Below, piece after piece: positions 20,233-31,202 of a DNA stretch of 64,000 bases; the first letter of the stretch is position 1, and the number at the start of each line of letters is the position of its first letter. The DNA is taken from the NCBI GenBank assembly GCA_048013815.1, contig CM106585.1:7812001-7876000 (forward strand), read 5' to 3'. The translations under genes and the position numbers were made by a program. The DNA comes from Setoptus koraiensis (taxonomy: Eukaryota; Arthropoda). Below the pieces are notes generated by a model. That model was not told where the DNA came from. It did not search any database and saw nothing but the letters and a program-made list of their open reading frames with translations.

Positions 20233-21627
20233 CTCGCTCTGTCTCGTCTCGAGGCATCTCTGTCCGATTATCATCATTATTTCGAAGGCCTCAGCACTGG
20301 ATTAAGAGCGCCAGTTTCCGCACGGCAACGCTTCAAGGACTTCTCCTATCTCGCCCATCTATCCAGTTGGCCTGTTGGTTAGCTTGGACACTGCCCACTT
20401 TGTTTATTATTATCATATCGTGATGCGAAGCAACAACCAGCAACAACAACAACAACAACAACAGTTGAAAATCAAACGATAATTATGTGCGCTGCTTTTA
20501 TTCAGAGAGCAAAAAGTAGATTCCTAGTTTCTTCTTTGTGTTCGCCTCCATGTGAGCTCCCTATGACAATGAAAGTTGTTGCTGGCGCTCATACCTTTTG
20601 CTGGACACACCAGTAAAAGGTCCAGTGCAAGTGCACTTGTTATTTATTGGACAACTTCCTTACTTTCAATCTCACTTCACGCTTTCCCGTCAATGTTGTT
20701 GGCGCTGTTGTTGTTGTTGCCGGTTGTTGTCGGGCTTGCTGCTGCTGCTGGCTACAATCACCAACTTCAATCACTGGCTGCAATCGCTGGCTAACTCATT
20801 AAGACAACCAACCAAATGGACAGGTGTAACCTTGATCTTGACCCTTGTCGGCCAGCAGGTAAACCTGCTTTTAGTTGCGCCAGCCCCCGACCAAACAGCC
20901 ATCGTTAGCTCGTTGCCTGTTTGGCCAGCTGACGTCCTGCTGCAATAGTTATTATCATCATGATTATTATTATTATTTTAACCAGAGTTGTTGCCACTTA
21001 TGCATTCCTATGCATTACAACTACAACTCGATAAATAGCAACAACTGATGCAACAATTACACACTGCTGGTGAACTTTCGCTGCCCATCAGGCTACGGTC
21101 AGCTGAGTCTTGTTGTTGTTGTTGCTGTTTACCTGTTGAGAGAGTGTTGTTATTTGCAGCAGCAGCAGCAGCAACACCAAACAACCAAACACATGATGCC
21201 ACAATAAACAACCAACTCGAAGGCCGGACTTTACCTGCATCAGCTGTTTTCAGCAGCAATTGAGCGCATTGAGTTGCCACTATTGCGTCATGTTTGTTGT
21301 TGTTTGCAGACTTGGCTGCTGTTGCTGCTGCATCAGTGGATCGGTGGACGCTACCAGCAATTGCCACAAACGCCATTGTGGTGCAACTAGCTCTCAGGAA
21401 TTGAGGAAGGAAGGCCATTGTTGGTGGCGCTGGTGGCTTCGAAACGCGAATAGATGACCAGGCAGATGACCGAGTTCAAGGGTGACCAGTTTGCTGCTGT
21501 GAGCGCCTAATCCTAAAACAATGTATCTTTTCTGCCGGCTTGCGCCACCAACATCCACGGCAACCTTGCGCAAAACTCACAGGGGTCAACTGACACTCAC
21601 GCCAGCAGTGAACTCGCCACTAGATTA
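20233..21627. other. intergenic, rich in CAA/CAG and TTG/CTG tracts
   Basis: Triplet tracts at 20431-20465, 20695-20750, 21108-21130 and 21158-21175 create low-complexity open frames on both strands (poly-Gln, poly-Ala, poly-Cys readings). None has a domain or a splice partner. A 15-bp GTCGTTTCAA-type repeat lies further on at 21723-21770. Confidence 0.5.
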
Positions 21628-21945
21628 TTTATTAGTATTTTTGTCTCTCTTTGTGCCAGCAAATTACAATATAAATGATTGATCTCGTCGTCACGAGAAA
21701 CTCTGCTCGTTGTGGAGTCGCACTGTCGTTTCAAGCGTCGTTTCAACTGTCGTTTCAACTGACGCTTCAAGTTTTATTTTGACAACTCGAGTGGACACTA
21801 ACAATAAATAATCTGTCCGCATATACACAATGCACTGTCGTACGCAAACATACAAGTGATATAAGATTTCGATGTTCACATGTGAACGTACAAAGCCCAA
21901 AATGTGAGAAAAGAATGACAGCGCGACAAAGAGTTAGTGCGCCCG

Positions 21946-24423
21946 TCACAAATTAAACAGTCGCTTGAACGACCCGAACAAATTCGAGAAGCCGTCGGTG
22001 AGATCGTCAACGAAATTGCCGTCCCGATGAGCGTTTGCCGTTGGCTGGGCTGCCACTCGTCGGTCGTGGGGCCGATAAACGTGATTGTTTGTCGATCTCG
22101 TCTGTATCATGACTCCCACGCCGCGCAGATCGTCCAGGCCGGAATCGGCGCCGTTGTTGTTGTAGCTGAAGGGCGCCTGATTGCTGTCCGGCCAACGATG
22201 GCCCACAATTGGCGGCATGTCCGGTGCTGAGTCGCGCTCTAAGTCGGATCTGTTGCCGTCGCGATTATTATTATTATTATTATTGTTGTTGTTGTTGTGA
22301 GTGTCCGCAAAATCATTTGTTGCGACGCTTTCCGCTGGCTGAATACGACGAAACGAGGCGCATCTGTAATGATTTGGATTAGTATTATGGCGAGTGATGC
22401 GCAATCTGTTTGCATGTATGGCCAACCTAATGAGATCATTGCCCAAAAAGAAATCAGTTGATACAATGTTGACGCAATGCCACCATCTATCACGAATCCA
22501 ATCGGTCACTGGCCTGTTGACCAATTGGGCCAATTGTCTGTTGCCGTTGTATTTGTCCGTGATTATTCCGAACACTGTCGCTGTCAGCTCGGCCATCATG
22601 CTGCGCAATTCGCCGAAGTACTTGCGACAAGTGGTCTCGTTCATGAATTGCGACAGGCCGGCCAGGGTGTCCTGAACGCGATATAAACAAACACGGAGCA
22701 GAGCCATCAAACGATTTATGGGAGCGATTGGGAGATGTTAGATCGGGTGTTTATCGTTGATTGTTTATGGCGTGCATTGGATCAATTCTGATCTTGTCAC
22801 CTTGAGCTTACCTTGTTGGGCCACAGATGCCACACTGGCGGAAAGAATAGAGTTCCTCCGTCGGCCGCCGACGAGTACTGATGCTGATTGGAGTGCGCCT
22901 CCAAACTGGCATCTGAGCCGGCATAGTTGCTCGGGTCGAAGGCGTTTTCGGGCGCCCCAGAGTCCAGGTCGCCGCCGGCCAGTCTCGTGGCCAGACGGCG
23001 CCCAATGGGAATGGTTTGTTTGGGGCTGGTGGCCAGTTGGTTGGCGGAAAATATGCTGTTCTTGTTGGCGTAACCAATGAGCACTCGCTTGCCGTCTTGA
23101 ACGAACTCGCTGATGGGCGCATGGTAGCCCAAATACGAGGGTATTATGTAATGGCCCAAGTGGCCAATTATCAATTGGGCCAGTTGTTCGTGGCGTTCCT
23201 TTTGGGTGGCCGAGTCCTGATTTTGGAAGCCCACCGTGAAACGATGAAAGTCCAACACAATAACCTCGTGCGTGGTCATGTCCAGGAATTGTTTCACCTG
23301 TTGGCATACCTCGTCCACGGACACGTCCGTGCGAAATATGTCGTGATAAATCCAGAATCTCTCGTCGCGCGACTTTATTTTGTCGCTGTAGCCAACGCGC
23401 AAATCTATGTGTCTGATGCCGTAAATCAATTGATTAAATATTGATTCATCCTGTGTTATTTTGTATTTGTTAATCAGTTGCAATTGGCTCTTATCAAAAA
23501 CACTCTGATACGTGCCCGAATTGTGTGTGCCTGGCAGCATGATAGTTGGCAGCGATCTACTGCCTATGAATTGATAAATGTCACTCATCCAATTAGCGTT
23601 GGTCTTGAAACAATTTCTCGCCACTATTCTGTCCCGGCTGAGATAGGCCAAACAATAGCCGAGACACTCGTCTTGCAACAACAATTTTCTATCCGCTCTG
23701 GCAACGGGCTGGCCGTTGTTGTTGTTGTTGTTATAATAAAATACATTATATTTGTCTTGATTGTTTAGTTGGTATCGTGTTTCTGACGCCATTTGTATTG
23801 TTTGTGACTCCGACAAACCGTTGCCGTTGTTTGGCCCAAACATGTCATTGTTGTTGATTGCGGACTGCTGCATCCTGTAACCTCGATCGTCTTGGTTGCT
23901 GTTGTTGTACAGTTGACTAAAGTCAATTTGGGGCAAATAATAGCCCGTTGCAACCATACCGTGCGCTTGATTATTAACTAGATGCTTAAACACAGGCAGT
24001 GATTCATCGTCAGGCTCGCTATCCACATACAAAGCAACGTAATCTTGCGGATCCTCCAACGGGGCGTTGATCCAGTTGAGTTCCACCTGTCTAACTAGAT
24101 AATTGTTGTGATTTGCTGGATCCTTGTTGGCCAGCGAGGAAATAGTGATCCAGACATGCAAATTTGGCACTGGCATTCGCGACAATGACGCACAAGCATG
24201 TTATACACGTGATTATTGTTGTTGTTGTTGTTGTTGTTGATTTGTGTAAAAGTCAGTCAATCAGACAGACAGTTGATGTAATAATGGTAGTAACAGTTAT
24301 AAACTCACCTTCGTTGAGAACAAACGACGACAAACATAAACAAAAATATGGACAGTGTAATATGATGACTACGAGAAGAAAGTTGAGAGTTGTCAGTTGA
24401 TATTTCGTTGTTGCTCCCTCCAT
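21946..24423 (-). CDS. secreted PI-PLC X-domain protein (three exons)
   Basis: Exon 1 24423-24309 encodes a signal peptide (LNFLLVVIILHCPYFCLCL) and ends G|GTGAGT. Exon 2 24169-22812 starts after CCAG and ends AAG|GTAAGC. Exon 3 22671-21946 starts after TTCAG. Phases agree, giving 732 residues. Exon 2 carries a beta-sandwich-like N-terminal part and the PLC X domain: LPGTHNSGTY with the first catalytic His (about 253), HIDLRVGY, then FWIYHDIFRT with the second His (about 313), and VIVLDFHRF. Exon 3 completes the barrel (RDRWWHCVNIVSTDFF) and adds an Asn-rich, probably disordered tail. PLCXD-type proteins cleave or bind phosphoinositide-like lipids without C2 or PH domains. The signal peptide predicts action outside the cell or in the secretory path. 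Longer than usual (about 320-480). Confidence 0.88.
22262..22297 (-). repeat. poly-Asn (AAY)n tract in PLCXD coding sequence
   Basis: Uninterrupted AAC/AAT codons encode eleven asparagines in the C-terminal tail. Two further GTT-type tracts occur in the same gene, in exon 2 (23714-23732) and in intron 1 (24214-24239). Confidence 0.85.
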
Positions 24424-26213
24424 TGTGATCAGTGTGAAAAGTTGATCGATACTGCGGACTAGTGAAGCTAACTGGTGCTGTCATTAATCAACTAATGAGC
24501 ACCAATAACTAATATAATATAAATATACTAATAAATAAATACAATTAACTAAGTAAGTAACCAATATATACTAAATATAAATATAACTCTATGCTGGCTG
24601 GTGAAATTTGATACCAATGGTGGCTGGCGATGTTAGCCGGCCAGAATGCAATTATTGAGAATGCAATTGTAATTGTTGAAAATGGGATTCATTTATGCGA
24701 CGGTGTATCGAGTACGACTGGTTTGGGCGCTGGACGATTGGGTTGGCCGGCCAATAGTTGATGGTGCTGATAAGTGTCTGAATGAGACCAAGACGAATGA
24801 GACGATGTGAGTACTGTAATCAATCATGACGCTACTAGATATATAAAAATAAAAATACAACTGACGCCGCTGAAAAGGTAAAGGTGGCTGACAAAATGAT
24901 GGGCCGCTGAATCATTTTTGCAGATTGTCACAAAAAGCTACTGTAAATGTGAACTGTTTGTGACAACTTGGGCTAATGTGAACGCGACAACAGCGACATG
25001 ATGTAATAATAATAATAATAACAATAACAACAAAATGACAACAACAAAAACAGTTAAACGATGATTGAGATCATTTGTCGTGATGACGGAACGGTCAGTG
25101 GCGAACGGGGTGAGCTGGTCAATTGTCGGTGGTGCAAGGTGAGCGTTGGACGTGGAAGGACGAAGAAAAGAAGCAAAACATAAATAATAAAATATAATGA
25201 TGATGATGACTGCGATGACGATATTAAGTGGCTCACATGACAACCACAAAGGAACTAGGGCCCTTGAACTTGTGCCATGGCCCTGTTGTTTGGCATTGTT
25301 GTTGTTTGGCGCTCCATGGTCAGCTGACTGAATTTTACAACTGTTAGCAACTGTCAGTAAGTGTCAGTGTAACTGTTAGTAAAAGATGCAAACAACAAAC
25401 AACAACAACAACAACGGCAAACAACGGTTTTGGTGGTTGCCCCCAAGTTAGCGTGGCTTTGTGGAGAAGACCTAGCAGCCGTTGTGTGAGGGTGCATTGC
25501 TCCCTCGTGGAAGCCGCCCGCTAGCTCGGGCTCGCTTGTGCGGATGCAAAACTCTGAGGAGACGCTTCGGAGCGAGCCAATGAACTCCGACGCAAGTTGA
25601 ATAATCTCTGTGTGTCAACGGGTTGAACTAGCTACTGCAAACTGGCCGACGCAAACTGGCCGACGCAAACTGGCTAGACGCAAACTGGCTAGACACAAAC
25701 TGGCTAGACGCTCATGCGGATCACATGTGAGAGAGACACTTTGCGCCTAGTCGGAGTGAGCAAAGGGTGAAGCACAATCAGTGTGACAAAACTGGCCAAC
25801 TGCACACAACATTACGTAATACATAATATACAGTATACACAACATTTTGCATACGCAACATTGTGTGCAACATTACATAATAACGAGACGCTGCTGTTAC
25901 GTAATCCGGTGTTGCATACACGGCGTATTGTGTGGATCGGGTTTATTTACACACATACTGCACAATGGTATGTACAGTTGAAAATGGGCATCAAAAGGCG
26001 AGCCCAAGATTTATTTTGGCCACAGTGGCCCAGTCTCTGACTCAACTGGCGACAATCAGCCAACTGGCCGCGCCAGTTTAGCTGATAGTCGCATAAACGC
26101 GGCTAATTGAGCTGATTTTCGCATGGATTTTTCGCGGCATTATAAAAAATGGTACAATAATTGGGTCACAGTCATAAATATGTCATAAATATGTCACAAA
26201 TAAAGAGCAGCAA
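24424..26213. other. intergenic, with short tandem repeats
   Basis: Upstream of the PLCXD gene and downstream of the APMAP-like gene. Holds AAT/AAC tracts (25004-25050), a 15-16 bp tandem repeat (25640-25710) and a segment of ACATTACGTAATA-like words (25810-25905). No protein family recognised. Confidence 0.5.
25637..25711 (+). repeat. 16-bp tandem repeat
   Basis: About five copies of GCAAACTGGC(C/T)(G/A)GAC, the last copies one base longer (TGGCTAGAC). Confidence 0.8.
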
Positions 26214-28064
26214 TTAGCTGGCTGCAAAACTCAAACGGTATATGTAGTCGTAAACGGGCGAGCTGAGATACAGACTATGCCGATTGGGCTGGCTTGAGTG
26301 GGTCACTTCGGTTATTTGGCTCAATAGTTTCATGTCGTGGGGAAAATCTCTGCCATGAATAGATCTGATAATTTTGCCGTTTCTGTTGTACTGCAATATC
26401 ATGACGCCCTCGCAAAAGTTGTCCATCAGCGACAGGCCCATCTTGAGCGAGTAACCATAGTCGCGAATATACTGCGACCTAAAGGGCACACTCTGGCCCA
26501 GTGTCTCCATCATCCAGCCAATAAAATATATTTGTTTCAATAGGAACATTCGCAATCTTGGCCAATCATTCAATGTGTCGTCGCTAATGAGACTCTCTAG
26601 GAATGTGTCCGTGGACCGGTCCTTGCCGCAACCGGCCACCCAATAGGTTTCTGTGTTGTGTTTGTTGCGGCCCCGTCTGATATTGTCCGGATGATTGGGC
26701 GTCCACGTCCACAGGTCCGACTGACCCTTGCGCGGGCCCCGGATAAAGTGCTTTATGATGCGCTTGTTGCTCGTGTCGGCGATCAGCAGCGCCTGCCTGT
26801 CGTCCATCAGCTCGATGCCGTTGGGAAAGAACAGGGGCCTGTCGTCGAAGATGTCGCTCGAGTCGAATCGCGGCGCCCCGTAGCCCATGCCCCCGAAATC
26901 GTAGTCGTACCCGGACCGCTCGGGCTCGCCGTCCCGACCATCCCGAGCGTCCCGACTATTGCCAGCACGCGCCACGGCACTGGAATCGGTGCCGCCGCGG
27001 GTACCGTTGTCGGCCAGCGATCTAAAGGTCAACGGCGCACTGTCGTGCAAGTGGACCGGCGACATGCGCACCCGCGACAGGTGGGCGTTGTCGAAGGCGC
27101 TCAACACATTGGAGCCAAGGTCGTAGCGCAACACCAGACCCGTCGGCCGGCCCTCCATAAAGTCAAACAAATAGTTGATGGCCAGCCACAACTGGCTGGC
27201 GTCCGTCATGTAGATCACATCGGCCCCGTTGGTGCCCGCGCCGTAATCAATTACCAGATCGTCTATGGCGGTCATGGCAACGGGCACTTCCGTTTTCACT
27301 CGGTCTATCTCGTTGTCCATGCGCTCCAACGGCACCCTGGTCTTTGTTTTGATGCTGAAATTGAGCAAAACTTTCGCCACTGACCACTTAACGTCGTTTT
27401 GCTGACCACCGGCGCTGTCCACGCGTCTATGCAAATTGTCGTGCGCCCGTTTCAGATCGATCTGATACAATCCTCTCAGTGTGTCAATGACATACAAATA
27501 ATCCTCGTTGCGGCTCAATCTGATACCGAGCGGCTTGGAGCAGCGCGAAACGGCCACGCGCGAATGGAAGGGCACGCGCTCGTCGGGATCGCCGCCAACA
27601 CTCAGTGGGGCCCCGTAGACGTTTTCGTCCAGACGACAGGCTCTCGCCGGCGCATTGTTGGAGTGCGACGAGCTCGGCTGGTTGAGTTCGGCCAGCAGCC
27701 AGAGTTTTGGTTTGGCGGCGGCGGCGGCCGATGTGACGCGATCCGAGAGCGACGATTCGTTCATTTGGGCGTACAAAATGAAGCCGCCCTCGATGGCCAT
27801 GTACAAGTTGCCCGACGAGTCCGCTTCGACCGATTCGGCGCCCCGAATTTGCCCGTTGAACAATTTGTCTATCTTGTATTGCTTGGCGCCCGTTGACAGC
27901 AGCGGCGCCCGGGAGAAATCGTAACGGACCTGGGGCAATCTTTTCGGTATTTGCGGTTGTATATCTATGAAGGGTAAACAATAAATGGCGGCCAAGTAGA
28001 CGAACAGGCAGCACAAGACGGCCACCACCGCTAGTGACTTTTTCGAATGGATCTTTAGGAACAT
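26214..28064 (-). CDS. APMAP / hemomucin-like strictosidine-synthase-fold membrane protein
   Basis: Type II membrane protein with an extracellular six-bladed propeller, as in vertebrate APMAP and insect hemomucin (arylesterase-like activity in APMAP; haemocyte surface binding for hemomucin). From ATG 28064 (616 aa) there is a membrane anchor at about 10-32 (SLAVVAVLCCLFVYLAAIYC). The propeller has family motifs: GAESVEAD...GNLYMAIEGG, SKPLGIRLS, MTDASQLW, FPNGIELMDDRQALLIADTS, WTPNHPDNIRRG, TYWVAGCG. Compared with vertebrate APMAP (about 416 aa) several blades carry inserted low-complexity loops rich in Arg, Gly and Asp. The frame is open 52 codons further upstream, but that part is non-hydrophobic and probably 5' UTR; CCAGCAG just before could be an acceptor. 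GC content is clearly higher than in neighbouring genes. Confidence 0.88.
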   Translation of the reverse strand: MFLKIHSKKSLAVVAVLCCLFVYLAAIYCLPFIDIQPQIPKRLPQVRYDFSRAPLLSTGAKQYKIDKLFNGQIRGAESVEADSSGNLYMAIEGGFILYAQMNESSLSDRVTSAAAAAKPKLWLLAELNQPSSSHSNNAPARACRLDENVYGAPLSVGGDPDERVPFHSRVAVSRCSKPLGIRLSRNEDYLYVIDTLRGLYQIDLKRAHDNLHRRVDSAGGQQNDVKWSVAKVLLNFSIKTKTRVPLERMDNEIDRVKTEVPVAMTAIDDLVIDYGAGTNGADVIYMTDASQLWLAINYLFDFMEGRPTGLVLRYDLGSNVLSAFDNAHLSRVRMSPVHLHDSAPLTFRSLADNGTRGGTDSSAVARAGNSRDARDGRDGEPERSGYDYDFGGMGYGAPRFDSSDIFDDRPLFFPNGIELMDDRQALLIADTSNKRIIKHFIRGPRKGQSDLWTWTPNHPDNIRRGRNKHNTETYWVAGCGKDRSTDTFLESLISDDTLNDWPRLRMFLLKQIYFIGWMMETLGQSVPFRSQYIRDYGYSLKMGLSLMDNFCEGVMILQYNRNGKIIRSIHGRDFPHDMKLLSQITEVTHSSQPNRHSLYLSSPVYDYIYRLSFAAS

Positions 28065-31000
28065 CTTGTCGGGTGTTTGCTTCTGTTTTGGCTGTTTCAC
28101 TTGCTGCTGGTCAGCGTGTTTTCGGGGCACTAGATAAATGATAAATGATCTTTCAGTGATTAACCACTGCTCATTGAGGGCTGCACAATAGATGGACGGA
28201 TAATACGGACTGGGCCCCAAAAAAAGGCCACTGGTGCCCTATCGACGGGCACCGACAGGTATGTGTGCTGGTGTGTTTGTTTTCGATGTGAACACTATCG
28301 CACACTGGCTAGACACTGGCCGGTTTGCAATTGACACGAATCGAGGGCTTCGGACTTTGAGCGTCGAGCTTCGGGCGTCGAGATCAGTTTTTGTTTGTTG
28401 TCGTCGGGTGCAATGCTGCCAGTTTGCCAAGGTGCAACTTGCCAAAGTTGAAGGCACTTCCCCACGCGATGCTCTGGAAGGCACGCAAGCGAAGTTTGTG
28501 TCTGTCGTCTAAACATATTTTAAGTTGTGAGACGGAAAGGGAAGAGATACAAACAGCCAGTGAGTGAGAATAACAAGATTGTATGATAATGATCTCTCTA
28601 ATGGTGCACTGAGTGTGAGTGTGTGTGTGTGTAGACAAAAATCTGGATATAAATAGCTGAATATATTGCCATTCAAATCATAACACAATAAATAAATAAA
28701 TATTGGCCAAGGTTGATCAAGGTGAGCTCGCTAAGGTGAGACGCTGACAGACATCAAGGATGACAACAAGCTCACAACGCAGTACATACACAAAATTAAT
28801 TGCAACTTGTACAAGTCAGCTTGCCTTCTATACACACCAACAAGGTAGTAGGCACATTGGCAAGATAGCTTGAACGGCAAAAACGGTCTATTAAATGTTG
28901 TATGGGACACAGCTATTAGTTGTAAGTGTTAGTGACTACTTACGGCAACGATATTGGCGTCTTGTGCTGCTGCTCGGTTCCCTCTGTCAAAACGAGAGCG
29001 ATTCGATGGCTCGATCACTAGTTGTGTTGAACCAACAATCTATAATTAGACTACCAACAAAATGACAGCCAACTTTGCATTCAATATCTTGGCCCGTTTG
29101 TCTGTTGCAACTTGCAATAGATTGACGATTTATATCTCTGTGCTATAACTGACTGCTGATGAAATGTTGCCAATAATGATCTGACAGTTACAAGGTCAAT
29201 CTTGAAGGTGTTCGTGATATATGCTGATAATTTATCGATGCATCATTGCTCGCTTTGCATAACTGACAGCATCTTTTTTGATATTTTCGTTGACTCGCTG
29301 ACATCCGTTGACAGTCGGCCATCCGTTTGCAGTCATGAACAATTTTATTAACCAACTTTTACTCACTTTTTTCTGCTCAACGGTATTCTTGCAAGCACTA
29401 TCGCGTCGCAACTTTTTCAGAGTATTGATGATGTTCGGCTGGAATTCGACACAATGATGGCTTGTCGCCTTGTTTATACGCGCACTGGAAACCCTATTCA
29501 AAACTTGTGATTGCGTAAGAGATAAGTGTGAAATGTAACCGCGGTATGTTTTGCTTGCATGGCTGTATCCTGAATCTCGGTTCCAAAATGATCCTCTGGC
29601 GAGATGAAATGGCTGTAGTTGGGCATGAGCATAATAGCTAGAGCTAACACATATTCTAACGTGAAAGTCGGTAAGTGTTGTTCGATGAAAACAATCAGAG
29701 ATGCACCATTATGAGATGACTTGCACCAACTTGCGATATCTGTTTATTTATGCGTTGTCTAGGAACAATTTAAGCGGAGTAAATTATCATAATAGAGCCA
29801 TAAAATAATAGATCTTGTGCCATGGCGTTTGTGTATAAACTGTTTCTGATAATGGACTTGAATCATGATCACAGATGATGTATCTATCAGTTTTATTAGG
29901 TTGATGTTTAATTGTTAAACAACTTCTACATCGATGAGCCTCACTCATCAACACCAACAGCTAACACCATCTTGGCAGTTGATGATTATTAGTGGCAACA
30001 GTTGAAACGTTAACGCTGCTATTCGCTTAATGATTTTAGCCATTGTTGAGCCAGCTCCGTCCAACACGACGGCCACGGTCAAACAATGCTCAATGGATCA
30101 CACAATAAATACGCACAATTACCAACAATTGCAGAGAGAGCTTATCCATCTAAACATCCGAGAGTAGCTTTGTAATGGAAGATTGATGGCGCTCACAATC
30201 ACCTCGTGAATTGGGGTTAATAGCTATCATCAGACCAAGTCAAGATGGTCATCATTCCATCGTATATATGAGTATCATGTACGGTATTAATCGCTCAACA
30301 TTTTCTATTCAATCTGCACAAGAGCATTGTCTCAATTCAACATTACAACAGCTCGTATGAAATATGCATCATAAAGTAGTTGTAACCTCGGCTTATCATT
30401 GTATCACATGAACAATTCAGATATATTTCAAACTTTCTGAGCAGAGGTAATAAGGAGTCTCTCTTGATTGGCAGACAGTTGTTTCGAAACACAAGAGCTC
30501 TCTTCGAGCGAGTTGGAGTGTTTCTCGCAAATATCCTTGTCGAGATTCTAGCACCTTTAATACATCGCCTGCCATGTTTACTGTCGAACTGCAAATATGT
30601 CTGTAGTGTCTCATGATATATGAAGAAAGTTTGTCTGATAGAAAAGGCATTCTAAGTTGAGCGTCTGACTTGCCTCGCGGCTTTTCAATAGGAATGAATA
30701 TAAACAATAGCGTAAGCGTATCAACTGATCAATTGGTTGCAATTCTATATCAATATTCATCATCAGTTAAATAAATATCTAATGTCTCGCTTGAACTGTC
30801 ACTTCCTGCTGTGAAGCTATCATTCAGACAGGCCAGATAGTCACCAACCGCGTCGATGGTTACCATTATTTAGGCACCGATGTGACATATGATGTCATAA
30901 CGAGATCATGGAAATATAACAATGACATAATAATAGCAACAACAGCTGAAAACGACTAATCGTCGGAAAGAATGGTCCTCAAATACAGTAAGATGGGCCC

Positions 31001-31110
31001 TTTGACAGGTCGTGGTTGGGCCAAAAGTTGAGCGCGGCGCTTTAATTATTTTGAAAGAAGCGCTAATCTCTTGAACGCATGCGTTGAACCCGTGCAAACT
31101 TCAAGCCTCG
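28065..31110. other. 3-kb intergenic region, no gene seen
   Basis: Long stretch with only short unrecognised frames. A short TG microsatellite lies at 28613-28633. The 96- and 83-codon overlapping frames at 30343-30707 lack recognisable motifs. Probably holds the APMAP-like promoter and upstream regulation of PI4K-alpha. Confidence 0.45.
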
Positions 31111-31119
31111 TATATAAAA
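31111..31119 (+). promoter_or_regulatory. TATA box of PI4K-alpha gene
   Basis: TATATAAAA, about 90 bp before the ATG. A start about 30 bp downstream would give a leader of roughly 60 bases, which includes an ATT-rich tract (31159-31190). Confidence 0.55.
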
Positions 31120-31202
31120 TGACATTTGCTTTGTTTATTTTTGTTGTGTCACTTGAATATTATTATTATTATTGTTATTATTATTAATAAACATTATATC
31201 AA

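Noticed and set aside
21008-21418. 136-codon minus-strand frame with Ala/Asn/Gln runs
   Set aside because: Created by CAG/CAA tracts; no domain and an overlapping frame on the other strand.
22765-23444. 180- and 142-codon frames over PLCXD exon 2
   Set aside because: Shadows of the conserved PLC X domain in other frames.
26658-28014. Long open frames antisense to (241 and 165 codons) or in a second frame of (176 codons) the APMAP-like gene
   Set aside because: GC-rich coding sequence leaves other frames open; none has a domain or start context.
30343-30707. Overlapping 96- and 83-codon minus-strand frames
   Set aside because: No motif, no promoter evidence, overlapping frames.
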